Shown here one piece after another: positions 50,423-61,100 of a stretch of DNA of 64,000 nt (its first letter is position 1; each line of letters opens with the position of its first letter). The DNA comes from Drosophila persimilis (taxonomy: Eukaryota; Arthropoda; Insecta; Diptera; Drosophilidae), in contig NW_020825294.1 of assembly GCF_003286085.1 (NCBI RefSeq), forward strand, positions 1,116,001 through 1,180,000, given 5' to 3'. The notes under the pieces were generated by a model, which was given only the letters and a program-made list of their open reading frames with translations, was not told where the DNA came from and made no database searches. A program made the translations under genes and the position numbers.

Positions 50423-53143
50423 ATGTCGCCGCTGACGTCGTCGCTTCTGCTTTTTTCGCTGCTGACGTCGAGCCTGGAAGCAATTCCGGTTTTACAGCCA
50501 TCGTTCCCTCCCTCGTCGCCATCGCCCGCGCCCTCGCCAGGCGTGCGAATTCTTCGCGCACCCGAATCAATTGTGGCGCCCCTTGGAGATGAGGTGGTGT
50601 TTGAGTGCGAGACCAGTTTGCAGCCAGAGGGTTTCGAGTGGAGCTATCGCCGCTGGCCGAATGCCGCAAATTCCAATGGATCCGTGGGAGCCAGCCGATT
50701 TAAATACCTGAAATCGGGCAATGGCAAGCTGAACGTAACCCAAGAGACGGCCATTTCCCGTCTGCGTGTCCTTGTGCGGCCAGACACGGTCGGCGAGTAT
50801 CGATGTATTGGCTGGTTTGGCCCGCTCGTGGTTACCTCTACCACGGCCAGGCTGGAGTTGGCGAACACCAGCGTTAAGGGCCGGCAGGAGACTCACTTGC
50901 AATGGCGTGTGGCCCCGGGAAACTCTGTCCTTTGGTCATGTGGTCAGCAGGTGCATTCAAATCCCTCGGCCAGCTGGTCCTATTATCGAAATGGAGTGGA
51001 AATTAAGCCAGAATTGGCTGCCACCAATGGAAATTTATTTCTGACAAACGTTTCCACTGCCTCCGCGGGAAAGTACACCTGTCTGGCCACCAATCCGGCT
51101 TCTGGAGCCCGTATCGAAATTTCTAGCTCCATGGTACTGGAGGTGCTGTCCGGTCGAGGATCTCAGAATAAGGCTCCTCACCTGCTAAGCGGTCAACCAA
51201 CGTCCCAAGCCGTAACCATACGAGAAGGAAGTACCCTGCTGCTGCTATGTCCCGGTGTGGGCTCACCGACGCCCACTGCCGTGTGGAGCAGCCCGGATGT
51301 GGTTGAGGCGATACACAACAAACGAACCAGAGTGCTCAACCATGGACTGGAGATATCCAATGTCCAAGGGCACGACACTGGCACCTACATTTGCTACCTG
51401 GACAATGGCGTACGCCCAACGCTCGAGCATTTTATCAATGTGACAGTGGAGGTACCGCCGCGGATAACGCGTCCCCCGTGGGCCGATCTTACCAACGAGG
51501 GGGAACGCATGCAGCTGGAATGCGAGGCAACTGGAGTGCCAGCTCCAGAGCTCTACTGGCTGCTGAATGGCGAGAGCAGCATTAATGACACCGAGGCTGA
51601 ACAGCTGCCCAATGGATACTTGGTCCTACACAGCGTCCAGAAGCGTCATGCCGGCTATGTGCAGTGCTTTGCCCGTAACAGACTGGGCGAACAGAGTGCC
51701 GGAACGCTGCTTCAGGTGAATCCCAAGCAGATACAGAGTGAGCCCCGAGAGACTGGTAGTGGTGGGGGCTTTGGCTCCCATCGGTCCATGAAGCCCGTCA
51801 ACCATGGCCAAAAGCCGACCAAGATGATCCCGCCATCGCCACCGAATGTCACCCGACTGTCCGATGAATCGGTGATGCTCCGCTGGCATGTGCCGCGCAA
51901 CGATGGCCTTCTCATACTCTTCTTCAAGGTGCAGTACCGCATGATCAGCGAGGGCAAGCGCAAGAACTGGCAGACGACCAACGATAATATACCCTATGGC
52001 AAGCCCAAATGGAACTCGGAGCTGGGTAAGAGCTTTACCGCATCGGTGACCGATTTGAAGCCCCAGCGCACCTATCGCTTCCGCATCCTGGCCGTCTACT
52101 CAAACAATGACAACAAGGAGAGCAACACTTCGGCCAAGTTTTATCTGCAACCAGGAGCCGCCCTCGAACCGATGCCGGTGCCAGAGCTGCTGGAGATCGA
52201 GGAGTACTCGGAGACGGCTGTGGTGTTGCACTGGCGCCTCGACAGCGATGCCGATGAGCATCTAATCACGGGCTACTATGCCTACTATCGTCCGTCCTCC
52301 TCGGCCGGGGAATATTACAAAGCCACCATCGAAGGTGCTCATGCGAGGAGCTTCCAAATCGCCACCTTGGAGGCCGCAACCATCTACGAATTTAAGCTGC
52401 AGTCCTTCAGTGCTGTCTCCGCCTCCGAGTTCAGCGCCCTCAAGCAAGGACGCACGCAGAGACCTAGGGCCAGCACCACGGAGGAGCCAACAATTCAAGG
52501 AATCGGCGATCGAGACACAACCAGCCACAACCAGCCCAGCCACAACGAAACAGTCAGCATGAGTCCCATGCTCACGGGCACAATTGGTGGCGGGGCCTTG
52601 CTGCTCATTCTGCTGGTTAGCGCCTTCCTGTGCATGTGTCGACGTCGGAGTCCTCGGGGACGGGGCCAAACCCAGAACAAACCGCGCATGGCCGAGCTGC
52701 GTGAGGATTTTGTGCCGCTGGGCAGCTGCTCACCGAACAAACAACGCCAGCGCACGAGGCACATTCACATCACTCTGAATCCGCTTGCACAGCAGCAGCA
52801 ACAGCAGCTAGACGAGAAGAACCCACCTGGCCTCGAGACTGACAACGATATGGCGTACTTTCAGCGACAACCCACCTACGAATACGACCCGGGACTCCGG
52901 CGAATGTCATCCTCTTCGCTACGTCGCTCTCAACGCACGCTGGAACGTGCTGGCGGTGCAAATTCCGGCGGCAACAATGGCGGAAACAACAATAATCTCA
53001 ACCAGTCATCCGAGGCTGGGACGGCGGATGGTCCTTGCATGCAGAGCTCCAGCAAGCCTGGACGAGTCATCATGAAGCGGCCGCGTCTTTCCAGTCGCTC
53101 GGAGAACCTCTCCTCCGGCAGCCTGAACAGCGTGGGCGTATAA
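50423..53143 (+). CDS. ihog: Interference hedgehog (Ihog), Hedgehog co-receptor
   Basis: A single large coding exon of 906 residues from the ATG at 50423, which directly opens a signal peptide ([20 protein letters not shown]). Upstream in-frame codons lie in a leader intron that ends TTTTCAG. Order: four Ig domains (about residues 40-440, with paired Cys and YxC motifs such as [22 protein letters not shown] and GYVQCFA), two FNIII domains (from about 469 and 586), one membrane helix (about 718-738) and a cytoplasmic tail with Gln, Ser and Asn/Gly runs. The first FNIII domain binds Hedgehog in a heparin-dependent way and the second contacts Patched. It acts at the cell surface with its paralogue boi. 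The juxtamembrane part is rich in Thr, Glu and Asn. Confidence 0.95.
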   Translation: MSPLTSSLLLFSLLTSSLEAIPVLQPSFPPSSPSPAPSPGVRILRAPESIVAPLGDEVVFECETSLQPEGFEWSYRRWPNAANSNGSVGASRFKYLKSGNGKLNVTQETAISRLRVLVRPDTVGEYRCIGWFGPLVVTSTTARLELANTSVKGRQETHLQWRVAPGNSVLWSCGQQVHSNPSASWSYYRNGVEIKPELAATNGNLFLTNVSTASAGKYTCLATNPASGARIEISSSMVLEVLSGRGSQNKAPHLLSGQPTSQAVTIREGSTLLLLCPGVGSPTPTAVWSSPDVVEAIHNKRTRVLNHGLEISNVQGHDTGTYICYLDNGVRPTLEHFINVTVEVPPRITRPPWADLTNEGERMQLECEATGVPAPELYWLLNGESSINDTEAEQLPNGYLVLHSVQKRHAGYVQCFARNRLGEQSAGTLLQVNPKQIQSEPRETGSGGGFGSHRSMKPVNHGQKPTKMIPPSPPNVTRLSDESVMLRWHVPRNDGLLILFFKVQYRMISEGKRKNWQTTNDNIPYGKPKWNSELGKSFTASVTDLKPQRTYRFRILAVYSNNDNKESNTSAKFYLQPGAALEPMPVPELLEIEEYSETAVVLHWRLDSDADEHLITGYYAYYRPSSSAGEYYKATIEGAHARSFQIATLEAATIYEFKLQSFSAVSASEFSALKQGRTQRPRASTTEEPTIQGIGDRDTTSHNQPSHNETVSMSPMLTGTIGGGALLLILLVSAFLCMCRRRSPRGRGQTQNKPRMAELREDFVPLGSCSPNKQRQRTRHIHITLNPLAQQQQQQLDEKNPPGLETDNDMAYFQRQPTYEYDPGLRRMSSSSLRRSQRTLERAGGANSGGNNGGNNNNLNQSSEAGTADGPCMQSSSKPGRVIMKRPRLSSRSENLSSGSLNSVGV

Positions 53144-53760
53144 TCTCGTGATCTTTTTAGTCTGTACATCCCTATAACCGATGTATCTAGCTATTCCTCT
53201 ACCTCTGTTTTATCTCTGACTTAAAATGACAAAACCTTTACAGTTTGTACTTATGCGAATACGACATAGCCTTAAGGTACTTAATTAGATTAGATTTATG
53301 CATGCATGATCGTTTAAGAACTTAGCATATTGTATGTCCACCTCTCATTAAGTCTTCCAAATTTCGATACACATAAGATCCAATTCTGTACTGATAGCTT
53401 CCTAATGATAATAAACGAATTCTTCTTTAAAATGAAACCTCTTCTACAAAAAATCCTATAATATACATATGTATATATCCACGAAGTTCTGAATTTGCTC
53501 CCCAAGAGGCATAATTTTTAAAGAACTTCTAACATAGCTCCACCGACCCAGTACCATACTCATGTATTTTGATGCACTGAACACGAATCCGAGGTCCATT
53601 ACGTCAGGATTTTTTTCTGACCTCAGCCTATATGGCCGAAAAACGGCGGAGACTTTTTTTTTTAATTTGAAATCAAATTAAGTGCACAGGAGTGACCATA
53701 CACGGAATAGCTATCGATACGGAAGAAACTCAACTATCGATAGGAATACTTATTTAAATT
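53144..53760. other. ihog 3' region and Fgop2 upstream DNA
   Basis: About 600 bp with no gene. Two perfect DRE octamers TATCGATA lie at 53712-53719 and 53735-53742, just before the repeat copy that precedes Fgop2. Confidence 0.55.
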
Positions 53761-53991
53761 AAGCCAATAAAGTAGAAAATGTATTCATCAATGGTCTTAA
53801 ATTATGTGGGCATGGCAAAATATTCTATATAGCTGGGAATATTAGACGTAAGATCAAAATAGAGGAATATGTAAAACAGAACTTGAATTCGTCAGTATAT
53901 TTACGGTATATTTGTTCAATGAGACGGTATGTTTCGGTATATTTCTGACGGTCGTACGGTATACTTTATTGATAAGTCCGCGGTCACACTG
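53761..53991 (+). repeat. Most complete copy of the dispersed repeat family, ending in a Motif-1 promoter box
   Basis: It contains all recognisable blocks of the family: AGTAGAAAATGTATTCATCA, TATGTGGGCATGGCAAAAT, a GAGGAATATG-like block (AGAGGAATATG) and three GGTATATTT-type blocks. It ends TTGATAAGTCCGCGGTCACA with CTG, in which CGGTCACACTG (53981-53991) matches core-promoter Motif 1. Fgop2 starts 276 bp beyond it. Confidence 0.65.
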
Positions 53992-54266
53992 ATTCTCAGC
54001 TGTCAGCTAATAATTAGGTCGTCGTCGTCAAAATTTCTATTAGTAGCGTTTATTGTACATATTTTGGCTAAAAAAAAGAAACAAACAATTAGTTTAAGCC
54101 AAGACGGAGTTGTGCTAGATTAAAAGCCAATGTAGGAAACAGTGCCCAAGCTGCCAAATGCCCAAAGGCTAATGTTCTTATTGTTCTCTTGCAGAGCCAG
54201 CAGTAAGGCCTGGCCCAAAACAAAAGAAATAATAAAATTGCAGTTGGATTTGAAGCGGGCCGCAAC

Positions 54267-55244
54267 ATGTCAAATCTATCAGTAGGACAGATGATAATGG
54301 ACGCACAGCGTATGGCCAGCCGTGTCAAAGACTTGGATGCCCTGGGGACGGCTCTGCTGGAGGAGGCGGAGACGAATCATCGCCTGGTAGTGAGCCTAAG
54401 GGAATACCAGGACGACATTGAGACCCTCAATCGCATCTCAAACAACAAGACCAACGCGGACATGGTGAATCGCATACAGCAGCAAAACATCAACAGCTCG
54501 GAGATACTCAAAGAGAATCGCGAGCTGAAAATCTGCATCGAAGACTACGAGCGGGCCATGGAGCTGATGATGCAAAAGTACCGCGAACACACAGTGACCA
54601 AGGTGCTGGACAGTAAAATCAACTTCAAGGAGCTATACAACGAGCGCCTGTGGCAGGTGATCCGAGATCAACGCGAAAAAATCAACGAAATGGCCGCCGT
54701 CATGCAGCGGGCGGCCACCGTCGACGATGAGATCGTGCAGCGGGAACTGCAGACCATATCGCAGCTACGAATGGAGAACGAATCATTGCGGGAATTGCTG
54801 CAGATCTCCAAGCAATATGGTTCGGCCCAGCGACCCATTCGTGAAAATGACCACCTGCTCGAGGAGAAGTCAGTGCAAACGGACTGCCTGGCAGACGATT
54901 CGGCCGATGATCTGTCCTTATCGGGTGCTTCGGTGGAGAATGTAAACAACAATTCGGTCATACAACTGTACAGCAGTCCGGAGCCGGCGAAGAATACATC
55001 CAACAATAGCAACAGCTCATTTAACACTGCCCCAGCTCAGAGTCAGCCACAGCTACAGCCTCAGGCACAGGCACAGCCTTCGCCTACAGTAGTGCTGGAA
55101 GCCCCAGAGCAACCGGAAACTAATGAGAATAACAACGGACCTGCAGCTAATCCAACCAGTGTGCCAGCCGTAACGACGCCAAATGATATTGGCGAGGAGC
55201 AGGCAACTGCATCGGCTGCTGTCGTTGCCACCAGTGCAACATGA
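54267..55244 (+). CDS. Fgop2: Fgop2, FGFR1OP2/SIKE-family coiled-coil protein
   Basis: A single coding exon of 325 residues. The family (FGFR1OP2 and SIKE1 in vertebrates) attaches to the striatin-based STRIPAK phosphatase-kinase complex. The first 185 or so residues are almost wholly coiled coil: LDALGTALLEEAETNHRLVV, RELKICIEDYERAMELMMQK, YREHTVTKVLDSKINFKELY and QISQLRMENESLRELL-type heptads. The remainder is low-complexity Asn, Gln, Pro and Ala, longer than in vertebrate members. No splice sites interrupt it. An acceptor-like TTGTTCTCTTGCAG ending at 54195 suggests a spliced leader, so the first exon probably lies next to the Motif-1 box at 53981. Confidence 0.92.
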   Translation: MSNLSVGQMIMDAQRMASRVKDLDALGTALLEEAETNHRLVVSLREYQDDIETLNRISNNKTNADMVNRIQQQNINSSEILKENRELKICIEDYERAMELMMQKYREHTVTKVLDSKINFKELYNERLWQVIRDQREKINEMAAVMQRAATVDDEIVQRELQTISQLRMENESLRELLQISKQYGSAQRPIRENDHLLEEKSVQTDCLADDSADDLSLSGASVENVNNNSVIQLYSSPEPAKNTSNNSNSSFNTAPAQSQPQLQPQAQAQPSPTVVLEAPEQPETNENNNGPAANPTSVPAVTTPNDIGEEQATASAAVVATSAT

Positions 55245-58158
55245 TAGGTGCTGTATTGTACAGTCCACCACCAGCCTGGTCGTCATCATGTTCGCTCGTC
55301 AATCTCCATTGTTACTTCATACGCTATTCATTTCGGTCGCTGTGCTGCTGTTGCATCTTATGTACCCCACACCTACGCCCCCACACACCCCCGCCCATTC
55401 ACACCAGCTCACACATGCAGTATATATACAAATATGTATGGGATAACACCTGCATTAGCTCTTAGCGATTGATAATCTCTAAGTATTTATACAAACATAT
55501 TACAAAATAATGTCTATACACGAATGTAAACAAAGCAAACATGAAGTTCATCATTAAAATAACAACAAGAACACACCATACTCGTACTCACACAAACGAA
55601 TGTACTCTGTCGATTTTATGATTTCGAAAATAAATTCCATTACAACTGAAGGATATGCCCAAGAAGTGGCATGGATCAATATCATATTGAATGAAATAAG
55701 TTGTCTACACCACCCTGAAAAATGTTTCCTTAACTTTTACTGAAAAATCAATCTATTGAAGATACAATTAAAACCCATAACTCATTGAAACTGAAGAATA
55801 TATTACCCAGATAAAGGAGTGTTCTCCTTCAGTCTAAAGCAGTTGATTCCTATGGGTTGATGATAGATGATGATCCAAAGAATAATATAAAAGGTTAATC
55901 AATATGATATTATCTATAAGAACAATTTTCAACTGGCTTCTCCATCCCTTTGAATCCAAAAATCTCTCATTTTCCATTATAACCCTACAAATTTCTCTCA
56001 TAAGCTCGCTGCGTCTGTCTATGCCACCGCCGCTCTCTTGAGGAGAAGAGTGTGTTTTGTGTGCCGGTGGCAGATACTTTTGGGCTCTCCGATGGTTAGT
56101 TGAAGCGTTCAGAAATTATTTAAATTTAGTTTCTCGTCGATTTTCAAAACGTTCGCATCGAAAAAAGTGCGAAGGAGCCTCTCCGCGTCGGTTTGACTGG
56201 GCCACCGCGATTTGAAGCAGTGTGAAAGGGATGGGATGCTATCTGTATAAGTATTTCGAGTGCTCGGGCGATCGGCGGTTATATTAAAGATATCCCACAG
56301 CATATATGTGGATAAATATGTGTATACGTGTGGTGTGGTGTGCGCGCCTGTCTAAGTGAGTCAAGTGAACAAAATCCATTTGGAGAATCCATTGCGTGAA
56401 TTCAATTGAAATTATTGTAAACAAATATTCTGTAATCTGTGGAAAGCGAAAAAAGCATTTGAGATCCACGGAGGAGATTTATGGGAAGTGCGCTGCTATT
56501 TAAGAAAAAGAACGTGTTCTATTTTTAAAACACAGCTAATTTTTGTGGTCGTTAATTTTTGTATTAAGTGAATATTCCAAAATTAAATCAAACAAAACGT
56601 GAGCGAAAACCCAGGGCCAAGTGTCCGCGCAAAGAAAGTCTACCAGGATCGCCCTGGATCTGCGCGATGAGAGATCTCTCCTAAATATATGCATATAAGT
56701 TCCATATCCATCGTGTAATAATTATCAGCTGGTAAATGCTACTAAATAATCGGATGCAAAACGCACATCGTCTGGGGCGATTACGCAACGTATGTATCTA
56801 GAATCTAGAATCGTTTTTGGTGAATGAAAAATTCCGCACACCTTACGAACGGACACCGTCATCTATTGGTGGAGAAGGAGGAGTAGGAGCAGTTGCCTCA
56901 GATGCTGCCTCCTTCCCTAACGTCCAGCCTCAAACCTTTCTAAATGCGGAAATATTTTGTGTAAGTGAAAAAACGTTTTGAATTGTGTTCACAAATTTTG
57001 CACGTCCCGTGTCGTCGAACGCAGAATGTCGCACAGAACGACAGATGAAAATAGGTTAAAACGGTGATAATTATTTATAAACGCGCTAGGGATTTGCAAC
57101 AGGGCCAATTCTCCTAACGGCACTCAGCACGGTACGTACAAGGAAAAGAGAGACTCCGCTCTCTGTCTCTCTCTTTTGGGAGTGAGTAAAAGCTCTTAAC
57201 TTTTGAGGTTGTTCTCTTGAGACTAGCGTTCATATTTTGTTTGGATCGTTTTTTTTTTTGTCAGAAAACATGCGCAGCCGGTAGAATTTTTCCTGCGCCA
57301 TTTCCACCTGTGGTCGTTTATTTCCTCAGCTCTCTCCCTGCCGCTCTGAGAGAAAACTTTGATGGCTCTGAAAATATATAAATATATACATGGATGGATA
57401 CTTATATGTTATTGTTTATATTTACAATTTCAATTCTTAATATGAATACTCGCAAAAGGAAATTTTGGAGGAAACGAAAGAGACGTGGAAATACTCTTCT
57501 ATGCTTTGGAAATAACTGGAGTTCTTTATTAATCATTACTGTTAGATCGGCATCTTTTCAATGGCGCCATCTGGTAGAAGGCTTAGATACTGATAGATTC
57601 GATAAAGTTTGATATTTTCCGCTACATCCGCGGTGAAAAAACATTTCATTTAAAAAGCATACATTTCGTTAATTTTTTGAATGTTTATTAGAGAACCTCC
57701 CAACAAGAAGAATTTCTTCGTAATAGGAAATTATTCGAAACCCATTAAAAAATCATCAAATCATGTCACTGCATGCCTTCAAATGACATTAATTATTTTG
57801 AACTATTAAATTTAAAAAAACAAGAGACCCATTAGTTTTTAATCTAATAGATCTCTTGTTTTATAGATTTAATTTCTGCTCTGAAACCAATAGTTAAGTT
57901 GGCCCCTGAATATGTTCTACTTTTTGATGTACTACAACATTCTTTTGTTGACTTGGATAGATGCCAGACATTCCACCATTGTGTTCAGAATCGGTCAATA
58001 GACAAAATACTGATGGTGCGATTAATAGATACATATATGTGAATATACATTAGGTACATATACCTAAATACTTGGGGCTGTGCAGTAACAAGATATAATC
58101 TCTTTAGTTTCGTTGAAATTTGCAGGAAAAGAAAAGCTGACAAGTTGTACAAGAACAG
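55245..58158 (+). promoter_or_regulatory. Large gap with 5' leader exons of the SOGA/MTCL-like gene
   Basis: About 2.9 kb. The first part is Fgop2 3' UTR with CA-rich runs. From about 55990 the sequence becomes rich in CTCTC and GAGAG blocks (55990-56050, 57150-57180, 57310-57350), which resemble GAGA-factor promoters. Donor-like sites near 56960 and 57125 suggest leader exons. The acceptor GAAATTTGCAG ends at about 58123, in front of the first coding exon. No other gene was seen. Confidence 0.4.
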
Positions 58159-61100
58159 ATGCATCATCTGTATCCATCGCTGAAAGGCGATCAGCTATGC
58201 CCACTCGGCTTCCATCCCCAGACTCGTTATCCCACACGATGTAAGCGTTGCTTTCGGGATTACAAGGAGCATGGAGCCCGTAGACCCGGCGAAGAAGTGG
58301 CCGCTTCATCGCCAAATCTCTCCGATGGCCAGAGTTCGCGGTGAGTCTTTTTTTAATATTATCATTTTTTGGAAACTATTAATGGTTTCTGATGTTTTTT
58401 TAGGCCTACTTCCCGAACATGGACTTCGACGCAGAATCTGAGCGTCAATTCAAACAATAGCAATGATATAGGTACGATTGGAGCCGGTCCATAGATCTTT
58501 TTACATCTTGTTTTAAAGTAGAATTGTGTTCATAACTAGTGCATCACATAGAACTGTTTTCTTGGGATTAATGGCATTCCTTAGGCTGATTAATTAATAA
58601 TTAGACTTAGAGTTGGGTGTGTTCTTTCGGCAAACTACCGACCGAAGTTTTCAAGAACATTAACAGAGTATTGTGTACTATTGATTATGTAAATGTTAAA
58701 TGTATGAGCATTTGGTGTACTCAAATTAACTTTCTGTAACCTCTTGGTAAAACTTATCTGAATAGATCAATCCAGTTTTTTTTAATAGTATCCCATAAAA
58801 GATTTATATAGTTTTATTTTTAGCTGATTTCTCACACGTCTAATTAATGTATTGCATAGTTTACATGCTCTTTTTCTTTCGATATAATGAAAAATATCTT
58901 CGACAACCGGCTATGGTATAGTCTCATATAATGTCAATATCACCTTTGCACTATTTTTTGTAAAGATATTAGATAAAGCTAGTCAGACTTTGAGAAATCG
59001 GTTTGTTTTAACTAACCCAAGAAGGTATTCTTTTATCGAATCGCTGTTACATTGAAATAAGTATGAACTACTAAGTGTTTTAAGGCTTTTAAAATCAAAT
59101 GTTACCACACCGTTAATAAATGTGTTTGTCTACGTATCTCTTTCACACTCTCACGTTCTACGCTTGCACCAAAAAAAAATCACAAAAACAACTGCACCTG
59201 CAACTGTGCCGTCTCTATCGCTCTCTTTCTGTCTCTCAACACTAATCTCTGCATAAACCGTTAATATGTTAACTACTACCATCATCAAAACGTGATCTCT
59301 CCCGCTGATTCTCCGATGCACGTTTGTCACGATCGATCACACACTGTGTGGACTATGTTCGTCCTGCTCACACTATGTGGACTACATATGTATGTTTGTC
59401 CTGCTCATATGCTGAACGTGCTGAAAACTGCAACTTGCTCTTGCATGCACTTTGCCCACGATGCTTTTACTGAACCTAGTTGTTCACTTCAATGTAGAGT
59501 TAAAGAAGCGTCCACAGTCCTGGGCCTCCACGCCGGACATTGATGATCCGGCGCAGGAGTCCGCTCGCCGACCATCGACAACGGTGAGCAGCCTTCGAGC
59601 AACCGATGATCACAATGTGGCTGTCACGGTCAAGCTGCCGGTGGCGCCGCGACGTCACACAACCGCCTTGGACATCAAGGAGGTGAGTGAAGAATAAGTA
59701 ATGCAACTAAGATGATTTGTAATCTATTCCAAAGCATTCTTTACAGATGGAACAAGCTCTCACACCATCATCAACCCGTGTAACATCCTCACCCAGTAAA
59801 ACTTCAAGTATTCCAGATGAGTTAGTCATCCTATCGACAGACAGTCTAGCCGAGCGTGTCCGCAAAATGAATCTTCTCAAGAAGCAGCGCAGCCTGAACT
59901 CGCGGGAAAACAGTCGCGAACGATCCGTACCCAGGAGAGAAGAGTGAGTGGATCTTAACCGCTAGATACGATACCCATAGATCATCTCTGATTGATGACA
60001 AATCTCTTTCAGGGACAGTGATTCAGCGGCGGCAGCAGCTCCGGCAGTTCCGGATCGACCAGAGCGTAGCAAGTCTGGAAATTCCTTGAACCAGAATCCT
60101 CCCCAGGCGGAACTGAAACGCGCCTCGCTTCCGCCCAAAAAAGTGGCGGCCACACCAACAATCACAGCCACAAATAGCAGCAGTGGTGGTGTTACAAGCA
60201 CCACAAAAGCCACATCTGTAGTCTCCAGCGAGATTAAGGCCTCTTCTTCCAGCTCCTCCACGAGCTCCAGTTCTACTCGTCGCAAGGAGGCGGATGCAGT
60301 GCAGAGCAGCAAAGAAATCAAAAGACAAACCGTACCCAGTGCATCCACATCTCACTCCACGAGCAGCAGTAACAGCACTACCACCAAGGATTCGGTGGCA
60401 CTGCAGGAGCAAATGAAAACACTCCGAACCGAGCTGGATACCATGAAGACCCGCGCCGAACGAGCAGAGAGGGATAAGAGCGACATTCTACTGAGACGTC
60501 TTGCCTCCATGGACACGTCATCGAACCGAACTGCAGCCTCGGAAGCCCTCAATCTCCAGCAGAAATTGAATGACATGAAGGAGCAGCTGGACCGTGTCAC
60601 CGAGGACAAGCGAAAGCTGAATCTTCGCATGAAGGAGCTGGAGAACCGCGGAAGCGAGTCGGAGCTGAAACGGAAGCTGCAGGCGGCCGAGCAAATCTGC
60701 GAGGAGTTGATGGAGGAAAACCAGACGGCTAAAAAAGAGATTCTCAATCTCCAAGCAGAGATGGACGAGGTGCAGGACACGTTTCGTGATGATGAGGTCA
60801 AGGCCAAGACAAACTTGCAAAAGGAGCTCGAAAAGGCCACCAAGAACTGTCGCATCCTAAGCTTCAAGTTGAAAAAGAGCGATCGAAAGATCGAAACCCT
60901 GGAACAGGAGCGTCAAAGCTCCTTCAACGCCGAGCTATCCACCAAGGTGAAGAAGCTGGAAGAGGAGCTGCGATTCTCAAACGAACTTACAAGAAAGTTG
61001 CAGGTAATTTCAAGCAGTCCCACGCCACGACAAGGATCTTCTAATGAATGATATTCCCGTTACAGACGGAAGCCGAGGAGCTGCGCAATCCGGGCAAGAA

